A stretch of DNA of 64,000 nucleotides from JBBDIJ01 sp040880485 (GTDB lineage Bacteria; Bacteroidota; Rhodothermia; Balneolales; Balneolaceae): assembly GCA_040880485.1 (NCBI GenBank), contig JBBDIJ010000005.1, positions 62,001 to 126,000 on the forward strand, in the 5' to 3' direction. Of this stretch, positions 1 to 5,736 are shown piece by piece. Position 1 is the first letter of the stretch; each line of letters starts with the position of its first letter. The notes beneath the pieces were generated by a model that was not told where the DNA came from, did no database searches, and saw only the letters and a program-made list of their open reading frames with translations. Made by a program: the position numbers and the translations under genes.

Positions 1-216
1 TGCACACAGCGCCTGGTTTTGCGTGGATGCGGCAACATTACCTGATAATGCCAGGTGGTTCAGAAATTCAACAATATCCTTTTCTTTAAGGTTCTGTGGG
101 TGATTCAGTTGATAGAAACGGATAAATCGTATGATCCATCTGCAGTAGTGTTTTTCGGTGCTATAGCTATAATTACGCCTTCGGATTTCTCTTCTTACTT
201 TATCAATCAGTTTCAT
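1..216 (-). CDS. intI: Integron integrase (IntI), N-terminal part
   Basis: Tyrosine recombinase that would insert and excise gene cassettes at attI and attC sites. Only the first 72 residues are in the window; the gene runs off the left edge. Read on the minus strand it begins MKLIDKVRREIRRRNYS and continues with the SAM-like core-binding domain: an STEKHYCRWIIRFIRFY helix, then HP-x-NL-x-KD-x-EFLNHLA, then a piece ending STQNQALCA. This matches the start of IntI proteins (RTEQAYVNWVRAFIRFH and STHRQALAAL in class 1). The catalytic RHRY residues and the IntI-specific insertion lie outside the window. The call is supported independently by the attI-like and attC sites and cassettes transcribed the other way immediately to its right, which is the standard integron layout. 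A chromosomal XerC/D-like recombinase is the alternative, but the downstream attC makes that unlikely. Confidence 0.85.
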   Translation of the reverse strand, partial: MKLIDKVRREIRRRNYSYSTEKHYCRWIIRFIRFYQLNHPQNLKEKDIVEFLNHLALSGNVAASTQNQALCA

Positions 217-427
217 ACATATAGATCCTGATATATTCGCAATCATATGCATGATCTAAAAAACGGAGAACTCATACAGAGACATGTCTTTTTTTCCAAT
301 AACCGGACAAAATCCTAAAATTCAGTGTCCCGGAACATTCTATGTAACAAGGTTTATTTGTGAATAACCCAAAAATAAAATATTCTGCGACAATGCTGCA
401 GCAAGCAGCCTATCGCAGAATTATATG
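217..427. other. attI-like region between intI and the first cassette
   Basis: This 211-base gene-free stretch separates the divergent integrase and cassette array. It should hold the integrase promoter, the array promoter and attI. Visible elements are a perfect 10-base palindrome AGACATGTCT at 280-289, an AT-rich block at 360-381, a hairpin at 382-421, and the recombination core GTTAGCC at 427-433 where the first cassette joins. The assignment as attI rests on position and on the core site; attI sequences are not conserved enough to recognise otherwise. Confidence 0.6.
382..421. repeat. Two-tier hairpin just upstream of the attI core
   Basis: ATTCTGCGA at 382-390 is the exact inverse of TCGCAGAAT at 413-421. 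Inside it GCTGC (395-399) pairs with GCAGC (405-409). The whole palindrome ends five bases before the GTTAGCC core at 427. attI sites are usually recombined as double strands and are not palindromic, so the structure may be an integrase accessory site, a terminator-like element in the array leader, or the relic of an attC. Confidence 0.55.
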
Positions 428-433
428 TTAGCC
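427..433 (+). other. Recombination core site, cassette 1 boundary
   Basis: GTTAGCC fits the integron core GTTRRRY except for its sixth base. Its exact inverse, GGCTAAC, opens the attC at 1079. A cassette's first bases and the start of its own attC must be complementary, and here they are, so this site fixes the left boundary of cassette 1 (first cassette base 428). Confidence 0.7.
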
Positions 434-447
434 AACCTAATCAGTAA

Positions 448-478
448 TTGCCAGATTAGCACCATCTTGGTATCTTAT
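448..478 (+). promoter_or_regulatory. Promoter inside cassette 1
   Basis: TTG at 448-450 and TATCTTAT at 471-478 are separated by 20 bases. This is the same TTG-N20-TAnnTT arrangement seen ahead of recA, uppS and pyrG in this window. It lies inside the cassette, so the toxin-antitoxin pair need not depend on the integron's array promoter. The predicted start falls within the inverted repeat at 481-505. Confidence 0.5.
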
Positions 479-480
479 CA

Positions 481-505
481 GTACTTTAAAAAACCAAAAA
501 AGTAC
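481..505 (+). promoter_or_regulatory. Candidate antitoxin operator (inverted repeat)
   Basis: GTACTTT (481-487) and AAAGTAC (499-505) form a perfect 7-base inverted repeat with an 11-base A-rich spacer, ending four bases before the antitoxin ATG at 510. Phd/YefM-type antitoxins bind palindromes in their own promoters, so this is the expected place for autoregulation. Binding itself is inferred. Confidence 0.5.
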
Positions 506-509
506 CGGT

Positions 510-794
510 ATGAACATTTCAATCACCAAGGACATCGAACCTCTATCAGAATTTCGAAAGAAATCTGCGGACTTTGTAAAACGTCTCAAGAAAGAGAAAC
601 AACCGATCGTTCTTACCCAGCATGGCAAAAGCGCTGCTGTACTTATGGATGTTTCAGAGTATGAGCGATTTACCAGGAAAATGGAAATGCTCGAAGATCT
701 CCTTGAGGCGAAACAACAAGTTGAACAGGGCAAGACCTACACTATGGAAGAGGCCAGGGCACGTATTGAAAAACATCTTGTTAAATGGAAGTAA
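510..794 (+). CDS. Type II antitoxin, Phd/YefM family
   Basis: A 94-residue antitoxin that should neutralise the toxin encoded next to it and repress the pair. The N-terminal half has the Phd/YefM fold pattern: a first strand and helix (MNISITKDIEPLSEFRKKS), then the conserved IVLTQHGKSAAVLMDVSEYE segment that forms the DNA-binding dimer. The C-terminal part (MEEARARIEKHL) is the expected toxin-wrapping tail. No Shine-Dalgarno sequence is apparent; the ATG directly follows the inverted repeat. It overlaps the toxin gene by 10 bases (ATGGAAGTAA), indicating translational coupling. It is cassette cargo and lies in the same orientation as the array, as usual for toxin-antitoxin cassettes that stabilise integrons. 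Confidence 0.9.
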   Translation: MNISITKDIEPLSEFRKKSADFVKRLKKEKQPIVLTQHGKSAAVLMDVSEYERFTRKMEMLEDLLEAKQQVEQGKTYTMEEARARIEKHLVKWK

Positions 795-1084
795 TTTTAA
801 CGGATCATTTTCTGGCTCGGGTAGTAGAGTGTACGGATCGTATTGCCCTTGATCATGTGCCAACAGCTCTTTCATGGGCTGAGGGAGTATTCGAATATTG
901 TGAACAACTACGTTCCCATCCTGAAAGCGGGAGGATAGTCCCAGAGTTTGGGCGTCCTGAAATTCGAGAGCTTATCCATGGGAATTACCGATTGGCCTAT
1001 GAGTTAAAAGTCAATCAAATAGATATGCTTACCATTTGGCACACAAGTCAGATGTTGCCGGATGATCCGTACCAGGTTGGCTAA
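785..1084 (+). CDS. Type II toxin, RelE/ParE superfamily
   Basis: A 99-residue toxin of the RelE/ParE fold. The recognisable core is SGRIVPEFGRPEIREL, then NYRLAYELK and the terminal strand IDMLTIWHTSQ, matching the ParE pattern of an arginine-rich turn, a central YR-x-Y strand and an I-x-W-x final strand. Whether it cleaves mRNA (RelE-like) or acts on gyrase (ParE-like) cannot be told; the partner type and the VPEFG-REL wording favour ParE. The start ATG overlaps the antitoxin stop. The TAA stop at 1082-1084 lies inside the first seven bases of the attC, so the cassette has almost no 3' untranslated region. The gene appears intact. A decayed relative occurs at 3096-3212. Confidence 0.88.
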   Translation: MEVILTDHFLARVVECTDRIALDHVPTALSWAEGVFEYCEQLRSHPESGRIVPEFGRPEIRELIHGNYRLAYELKVNQIDMLTIWHTSQMLPDDPYQVG

Positions 1085-1169
1085 CAAAGCGGCTCAAGCG
1101 GACGAGTTCAGGTATGTTGCTTTACTTTTGGGCATGTTGCCTCGCCGCTTAGCCGCCACGCCGTTATAC
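1079..1169 (+). repeat. attC recombination site of cassette 1
   Basis: A complete 91-base attC. It opens with GGCTAAC (1079-1085) and closes with GTTATAC (1163-1169). The inner arms GCGGCTCAAGCGG (left) and CCGCTTAGCCGC (right) pair except for one unpaired C, the extrahelical base typical of attC sites that directs strand choice by the integrase. The centre (about 1105-1140) is unpaired T-rich spacer. The opening heptamer is the inverse of GTTAGCC at 427, and GTTATAC is the inverse of GTATAAC at the end of cassette 2, so both cassette boundaries check out. Confidence 0.9.
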
Positions 1170-1185
1170 AGCTGTGGAGAATCAA

Positions 1186-1548
1186 ATGGAAAAACTTAAA
1201 CAAGCATTTTCGGAGTTGAGAAGTATCATGCTTCCCTTTGCACAAAGAATGAATTGTACCACTGATACAGATCGTGAATTGTATATAGATACCAAGCATA
1301 CTCTGAAAAGCAAGAAGCCTCTATGGTTCGGTGCGGTACAAATCAAAAAAAAATACGTCAGCTACCATCTGATGCCTGTATATGTAAATCCAAAGCTTTT
1401 GGAAACGGTATCGCCAGCTTTAAAGAAACGGATGCAAGGTAAATCATGCTTCAACTTTACTTCTTCCGATGCATCGCTTTTCAAAGAGCTGGCAGAACTC
1501 ACGGAGACATGTTTTAAAGACTATCAGAGGATGGGATACGTCACATAA
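1186..1548 (+). CDS. Cassette 2 protein of unknown function
   Basis: A 120-residue soluble protein, the only gene of cassette 2. I do not know a function. It resembles a widespread small bacterial family (possibly the DUF1801/YdhG-like fold) with the core KKPLWFGAVQIKKKYVSYHL, the MPVYVNPKLLE strand and turn, and the SPALKKRMQGKSCFNF segment, ending in a Glu-rich helix. There is no signal peptide or membrane segment. GGAG at 1176-1179 lies six bases before the ATG at 1186, a better start than the in-frame GTG at 1174. Only 16 bases separate the cassette's left boundary from this ATG, so transcription probably comes from upstream. Confidence 0.7.
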   Translation: MEKLKQAFSELRSIMLPFAQRMNCTTDTDRELYIDTKHTLKSKKPLWFGAVQIKKKYVSYHLMPVYVNPKLLETVSPALKKRMQGKSCFNFTSSDASLFKELAELTETCFKDYQRMGYVT

Positions 1549-1554
1549 AAAGCT

Positions 1555-1570
1555 GTATAACACGTTAAAA
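1555..1570 (+). repeat. Left end of a truncated attC (cassette 2)
   Basis: GTATAAC at 1555-1561 is the exact inverse of the cassette 2 entry core GTTATAC (1163-1169), so it is the start of this cassette's attC. The expected right arm, complementary to ACGTTAAAAGGGG, is not found before the transposase or beyond it at 2651-2860. The attC is therefore broken, probably by the IS110 insertion or a later deletion, and cassette 2 should not be excisable. A near-copy of the arm, ACACGTTAACGGG, recurs in direct orientation at 1698-1710. Confidence 0.55.
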
Positions 1571-1717
1571 GGGGACATTGTCAAGGGGATAGTCTTCACC
1601 CATCTGTTGGTTCAGTTATAATTGTTTACAAGGCATCATTTCTTACCACTGACGGCTGGGTTCATTGATCTATTGTGGATTGCCTACCGGCATCCAAACA
1701 CGTTAACGGGCTTGTCC

Positions 1718-1753
1718 TCGACAAATGTGTCGAAGCTATCCCGGAGGTCCGGG
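1718..1753. ncRNA. Paired hairpins in the IS110 flank (possible guide-RNA part)
   Basis: TCGACA/TGTCGA (1718-1723 with 1728-1733, four-base loop) is followed six bases later by CCCGGA/TCCGGG (1740-1745 with 1748-1753, two-base loop). IS110-type elements make a structured bridge RNA from non-coding flank. In the IS1111 subgroup it lies downstream of the transposase gene, as these hairpins do. They could equally be a transcription terminator or a plain repeat. Confidence 0.3.
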
Positions 1754-1822
1754 ACTATCCCAGATCTATAGCCGGCTCACCAGCCGATGTCCCAATCAAG
1801 CGTGACGGGCTTTGAATCCCGG

Positions 1823-2650
1823 TTATGCATTCGGGCTTATCGGCTGGGGCCAGTAGGCGTGGGTCACCGACTTGGTCGGCTGCCCCTTGAATCCTTTATA
1901 CGGCTGGTCTTTTGCCAGCATATGCCAGACGATGATTGCCAGATGTTTGGCTACCACGACCCGGGCTACTTGGGGCCCACTGCGTCGTTTAATCTTCTTA
2001 TAAAACGCCCGAACCGGCTTGTAATGTGTATAAGCATGAATGGCTGCCTGGCTGAAGGCTACTCGCAGATACTTGTTGCCATCCTTGCAGCCACTCTTGT
2101 GGCGGCGGGTCCCGCCAGAGTCTTTACTGCCAGGCACGAGCCGGCAGTAACTGGCAAACTGCTTGGCCGTGGGGAAGCGGTTAATGTCTCCAATTTCAGC
2201 CAGAACGGTCCATACGGTGACAAGTCCAAAGCCGGGGAGTTCTAACAGGCGCTTGGCATCCTCGCCAAAACCGGTTTGTTGTTCGATGGCCTCTTCGAGT
2301 CTGCCTATATGAATCTGATAGGCTTCCGGGATCAAATCTGATTTCAGGAGCTTGGCCAGGGTAAGAGCATCGACCTTGTCGGTTTTCACCTTGGCGTAGC
2401 TGATGGCTTTGACCATCTTGGCATGTGCCAATTGCAGTGGAATATCTCTGGATCGGAACCAGTCGGCCAGCCAGAACCAAAAGCAGGTGCATTCGACCAC
2501 TGCTTTAATGGGGCCGCTGAACGAACTGAAGAACTCGTCCAAGGCCTTGGGTGAGCATGCGATGCGATCCTGCTTGATACACTCGCCATTGCTGTTTAGT
2601 GCTACGATTACCATATTCGTTGAGTGAAGATCTATTCCTACGTAGGTCAT
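1823..2650 (-). CDS. IS110-family transposase with central segment missing
   Basis: DEDD transposase, 275 residues from MTYVGIDLHS. An upstream in-frame start exists at 2728, but its extra 26 residues do not look like family sequence. The N-terminal RuvC-like domain has its acidic residues: D in VGIDLHS, E in KAVVECT, and the D pair in KTDKVDA. The C-terminal Tnp20 domain is present: LLELPGFG, LAEIGDINRF, YCRLVPG, SGGTRRHKSG with the catalytic serine, then GNKYLR. Between EAYQI and the LEEAIEQQ helix the usual arginine-rich linker (the RxLRxLxRRRxxL and KNRIHxLL region) is absent, while the frame is kept. Family members are usually about 300-400 residues or longer. An in-frame deletion, probably inactivating, is the simplest reading. 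Confidence 0.85.
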   Translation of the reverse strand: MTYVGIDLHSTNMVIVALNSNGECIKQDRIACSPKALDEFFSSFSGPIKAVVECTCFWFWLADWFRSRDIPLQLAHAKMVKAISYAKVKTDKVDALTLAKLLKSDLIPEAYQIHIGRLEEAIEQQTGFGEDAKRLLELPGFGLVTVWTVLAEIGDINRFPTAKQFASYCRLVPGSKDSGGTRRHKSGCKDGNKYLRVAFSQAAIHAYTHYKPVRAFYKKIKRRSGPQVARVVVAKHLAIIVWHMLAKDQPYKGFKGQPTKSVTHAYWPQPISPNA

Positions 2651-2836
2651 GGTGTCCTCCCTGGGTTGGTTATTGTGGAATAACAATCTAGGTGAGGACA
2701 TCCTTTTTGGAAAGATCAAGCGTTTCAACCGAATTTGCCGATCATTGCTTGTAGTGAAGATTTTCTAAGTTGCGGCATATCTTGCTTATTTTCACTTTAG
2801 TAGCTCACAATGACAAAACCGGTTAAACACCAAACC

Positions 2837-2843
2837 GTTATGC
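2837..2843 (+). other. Possible integron core heptamer after the IS
   Basis: ACCGTTATGC resembles the right end of an attC (GCCGTTATAC closes the one at 1079-1169). No complementary left arm pairs with it, so it could be the surviving right half of cassette 2's attC with a diverged arm, or chance. Confidence 0.25.
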
Positions 2844-2861
2844 AACCAATAATCAAATACT

Positions 2862-3080
2862 CTATCCAGCTCTCTTTTTGGAGTATTTTTTTAAATATTC
2901 AGCAAGCTCTTTTTTCTTCACTTTACCACTGGCTAAATCCATTATAATTGCAAATAGGCTTTTCTTGTCAGCTTTAATTTGATACCCGTTGACATACAGA
3001 AATGTATACACCGCAATCAAGGCTGTTCGTATATTGCCATCATAAAATGGATGGTTCTGGCATAAATGAAAACTCTCCGC
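2862..3080 (-). pseudogene. Doc/Fic death-on-curing toxin remnant
   Basis: About 72 residues of the C-terminal half of a Doc-type Fic protein. It starts AESFHLCQNHPFYDGNIRTA, which contains the Fic signature HPF-x-DGN-x-R, then LIAVYTFLYVNGY and a Lys-rich C-terminal helix before a TAG stop. An in-frame TAG lies immediately before the fragment, and the N-terminal half with its own start codon is missing. It lies on the minus strand, against the cassette direction, so it is probably old host or mobile-element debris rather than cassette cargo. Fic active-site residues (H, D, N, R) are intact but the fold is incomplete. Confidence 0.75.
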
Positions 3081-3095
3081 CTATCTTGTCGATAA

Positions 3096-3212
3096 AGTGG
3101 AAAATCTGTAGAGGAACTTGAAGGATTGGTTTACAGAGAGTTGGTGTTGTCTCCCTATCCATTATTTTATCGGGAAGAAGACGAGATAGTATACATTAAA
3201 CGTTGGCCATCC
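3096..3212 (+). pseudogene. ParE/RelE toxin C-terminal remnant
   Basis: An in-frame stop at 3093 is followed by SGKSVEELEGLVYREL, SPYPLFYREEDEIVYIKRW and PSLMP. This aligns position by position with the intact toxin at 785-1084 (SGRIVPEF.....REL, NYRLAYE, IDMLTIW, TSQMLP). The first half of the toxin, its start and its antitoxin are missing. The frame runs on into antisense of the next gene, so the end near 3212 is a breakpoint rather than a true stop. Confidence 0.65.
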
Positions 3213-3932
3213 CTAATGCCCGTCGTCCGCTTTCCAGCCTCTCTCCCCAATGAGCGGTACAAACTTGAAATGGTTGAACTGCTCCTCTTCATAGGAGTCT
3301 TCGGAGACCCTGGTGATGCGAACCATCTTCTGCGCCTTTTGATCTCCCACAGGTATCACCAGCCGGCCCCGTACCGATAGCTGTTGAACGAGCTCTTCGG
3401 GTACTACAGGGGCTCCTGCCGTCACGACGATGGCGTCATAGGGAGCGTAGGCCGACCAACCTATGGTGCCGTCCCCAAGCTTAAGATGAGCCCGGTACCC
3501 AAGCTGCCGGAGTGTCTCCTTCGCCTTCACATAGAGCTCTTCCTGTCGCTCCACAGTGTAGACCTCTGTTCTAAGCTCACAGAGGATGGCTGCCTGGTAA
3601 CCGGAGCCGGTTCCGATCTCCAGTATCTTTTCTCCCGGCCGGATCGCCAGCAATTCGGTCTGTGCGGCAACGGTATAGGGCTGGGAGATGGTCTGGCCCT
3701 TTCCGATCGGCAGGGCACTGTCTTCCCACGCGCGATGTTCCAGGGCGGTATCGACAAAGAGATGGCGGGGGACGTCATGTATGGCATTCAATACATTCAG
3801 ATCCCGGATCCCCTTCCCCTGGATTTCGGAGACCAGTGCCGAGCGCTGTCTTGAATATTTTCGATGGGCACGTTTGGCAGGTCCCACAAGCGGCTTGGTT
3901 TTGGAGATGAAGGTTCGACGGGATGATAGCAA
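3213..3932 (-). CDS. pcm: Protein-L-isoaspartate O-methyltransferase
   Basis: Repairs isoaspartyl residues in aged proteins by S-adenosylmethionine-dependent methylation, in the cytoplasm. The protein is 239 residues. From about residue 35 it follows the family: VLNAIHDVPRHLFV, then the ALPIGKGQTISQPY substrate loop, the SAM motif I ILEIGTGSGYQAA, YTVERQEELY, GDGTIGW, PYDAIVVTAGAP, and the closing FVPLIG. The first 30 residues are Lys/Arg/Ser-rich and have no counterpart in the 208-residue E. coli enzyme, so a later start is possible. It is the first intact host gene after the integron debris. Its last codons abut the ParE remnant, and it is divergent from the antiporter gene. Confidence 0.93.
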   Translation of the reverse strand: MLSSRRTFISKTKPLVGPAKRAHRKYSRQRSALVSEIQGKGIRDLNVLNAIHDVPRHLFVDTALEHRAWEDSALPIGKGQTISQPYTVAAQTELLAIRPGEKILEIGTGSGYQAAILCELRTEVYTVERQEELYVKAKETLRQLGYRAHLKLGDGTIGWSAYAPYDAIVVTAGAPVVPEELVQQLSVRGRLVIPVGDQKAQKMVRITRVSEDSYEEEQFNHFKFVPLIGERGWKADDGH

Positions 3933-3964
3933 AAAGGTTCCTGAAAAGGTATCGACGGCTGCTG

Positions 3965-3994
3965 TTGAATTCGTGACAAATGATTGTATTTTTC
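3965..3994 (+). promoter_or_regulatory. Promoter for the nhaC-type gene
   Basis: TTG at 3965-3967, a 19-base spacer, then TATTTTTC at 3987-3994, about 30 bases before the ATG at 4024. This matches the TTG-N19-21-TAnnTTTG arrangement of the Bacteroidetes primary sigma factor. Confidence 0.5.
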
Positions 3995-4023
3995 CCGCTG
4001 TCGCAAATTCGGATTTTCAGGTT

Positions 4024-5736
4024 ATGAATCGATACGGCTCAGCTCTTCTTTTTCTGCTGCTGGCTCTGGCCCCGCTGGTGCTATTCGGCAGCAGTATGCA
4101 GGAGACAGGCGAAAGTTCCGTTTATGGAACGTGGGTGAGCCTTCTTCCACCCCTGGTGGCGATCGGCCTGGCTCTCATTTCACGGGAGGTGGTCCTCTCC
4201 CTCTTTGCCGGAATCTGGATCGGGGCCCTGTTTCTGACCGGGTTCGACCCGTTATCCGGTTCCGCCCGCTCCCTGCAATATCTGGTGGAGGCGACCGCCA
4301 ATGCCGATCATGCGGCTATCATTATTTTCAGCTTACTGTTGGGAGGCATGGTGGGGGTGATGTCCCGAGGCGGCGGGACGCTTGGCGTGGTAGATCAGAT
4401 CAGCCTGTTGGCGAAAAACCGGAAACAGGGGCAGCTCTTCTCCTGGTTCAGTGCCATCTTTCTCTTTTTTGATGACTACGCCAATACGTTGATTCGTGGG
4501 AATGCACTCCGGCCGATGACCGACCGCCTTCTGATCTCGCGGGAGAAGCTGGCCTACATTGTGGACTCCACGGCTGCGCCGCTGGCCGTCTGTGCAGTGA
4601 TCACCACCTGGATCGGATTCGAGATTACCCAGATTCAGGTGGCACTGGCCGACCTGGCCAGCCAGACCACAGACCCGGAGCTGGCCGCGCAACTGACGGC
4701 CGGGGCAGAGAACGCCTTTGTCATCTTTCTGCACTCTATCCCCTACCTGTTCTATCCTCTGCTGGCGCTCCTCTTCGTCCTGATGGTCATTTTGATGAAG
4801 CGGGATTTTGGCCCAATGTACCGCGCCGAGAAGAGAGCGGCTTCCGGGGAGGGGGTCATACGCCCCGGCTCCATGCCGGCCGCGGACACCACACTGGACT
4901 CTATCCAGCCCGACCCTGCCAAGCCCCGACGCTGGATCAATGCGGCCTTGCCGGTATTGACGGTTGTGGTGGTTGCTCTGCTGGGCCTCTACACCACCGG
5001 AATGTCGGAGCTGGACGCAGGGCAGGGGGGTGTGACAGACATTATTGGAGGAGCCGATCCCTTCGCAGCCCTTCTCTGGGCCTCTTTTGCCGGGTGCGGC
5101 GTGGCGATCGCCCTGGTGGTGTTTCAGAAGATTTTGACTGTCCGGGAAGCGCTCGAGTCGTGGCTGGGAGGGGTCCAGTCGATGCTGATCGCTGTGATCA
5201 TTCTTATTCTGGCCTGGGGGCTGGGCGGGGTCACCTACGATGTGGGGACGGGGCCGTTTCTCGCTTCGATGCTGGAGGGCAGCCTCCCGCTGGTGCTGCT
5301 ACCCTCACTGGTCTTTGTGATCGCTTCCATCACTGCTTTCTCTACCGGAACCTCCTGGGGTACAATGGCCATTCTGTTCCCGATCGTCATTCCGCTGGCT
5401 GTAGCGCTGGGTGCGGGGGTCGGTTTTGCGGGTGGCGAACACTACGCCATCCTGTTGGGTTCGGTGAGTTCCGTGATGGCCGGGGCCGTGTTCGGGGACC
5501 ACTGCTCTCCCATCTCCGACACTACGGTTTTGAGCTCCATGTCGTCGGCCTGTGACCTGGTCGATCACGTACGAACCCAACTGCCGTATGCACTGGTGGT
5601 TGCGGTGGTTGCCTTGCTGGTGGGAGAGCTGCCCGCAGCGTTTGAATGGCTTCACCCCGTATGGGGGCTGGTGATCGGAGCCCTTCTGCTCTACGCCATC
5701 CTCAGATGGTTTGGCAAGGATCCCGCTGCGTCGTGA
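4024..5736 (+). CDS. Na+/H+ antiporter, NhaC family
   Basis: Integral membrane protein of 570 residues, predicted to exchange Na+ (or an organic anion such as malate or lactate in the MleN branch) for protons. It has a hydrophobic N-terminal segment followed by about a dozen membrane spans. Family marks are SREVVLSLFAGIWIGALFLTG, GGMVGVMSRGGG, FFDDYANTLIRG with its charged intramembrane DDY, SSVMAGAVFGDHCSPISDTT, and STGTSWGTMAILFPI. I chose ATG 4024 because it follows the promoter at 3965-3994; the reading frame is open further upstream but overlaps pcm antisense. The last codon overlaps the GTG of the next gene. Confidence 0.9.
   Translation: MNRYGSALLFLLLALAPLVLFGSSMQETGESSVYGTWVSLLPPLVAIGLALISREVVLSLFAGIWIGALFLTGFDPLSGSARSLQYLVEATANADHAAIIIFSLLLGGMVGVMSRGGGTLGVVDQISLLAKNRKQGQLFSWFSAIFLFFDDYANTLIRGNALRPMTDRLLISREKLAYIVDSTAAPLAVCAVITTWIGFEITQIQVALADLASQTTDPELAAQLTAGAENAFVIFLHSIPYLFYPLLALLFVLMVILMKRDFGPMYRAEKRAASGEGVIRPGSMPAADTTLDSIQPDPAKPRRWINAALPVLTVVVVALLGLYTTGMSELDAGQGGVTDIIGGADPFAALLWASFAGCGVAIALVVFQKILTVREALESWLGGVQSMLIAVIILILAWGLGGVTYDVGTGPFLASMLEGSLPLVLLPSLVFVIASITAFSTGTSWGTMAILFPIVIPLAVALGAGVGFAGGEHYAILLGSVSSVMAGAVFGDHCSPISDTTVLSSMSSACDLVDHVRTQLPYALVVAVVALLVGELPAAFEWLHPVWGLVIGALLLYAILRWFGKDPAAS

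Larger units (their letters stand above)
1562..2836 (-). mobile_element. IS110-family insertion sequence (ends not determined)
   Basis: One transposase gene with about 260 bases of non-coding flank on its 3' side and about 190 on its 5' side. IS110 elements lack terminal inverted repeats and often target attC sites or repeats, which fits its place behind a broken attC. The coordinates given are the widest plausible limits, from the attC break to the GTTATGC heptamer at 2837-2843, not measured ends. The 3' flank contains two tight hairpins (1718-1733 and 1740-1753). Confidence 0.5.

Noticed and set aside
280..289. AGACATGTCT as a LexA site for intI
   Set aside because: It is a plain palindrome and matches no known LexA box; kept only as a comparison to the recA palindrome.
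1701..1708. CGTTAACG as a second attC core
   Set aside because: It is a self-palindrome, does not fit GTTRRRY and has no complementary arm.
1787..2245. A long plus-strand open frame opposite the transposase
   Set aside because: It is antisense to conserved Tnp20 sequence and resembles no family.
3084..3124. Minus-strand ILQVPLQIFHFIDK as the lost front of the Doc remnant, joined by a one-base frameshift
   Set aside because: It overlaps the better-supported ParE remnant on the plus strand and matches Doc only loosely.
3688..4023. Longer N-terminus for the NhaC-type antiporter
   Set aside because: The extension is antisense to pcm and lies upstream of the promoter at 3965-3994.
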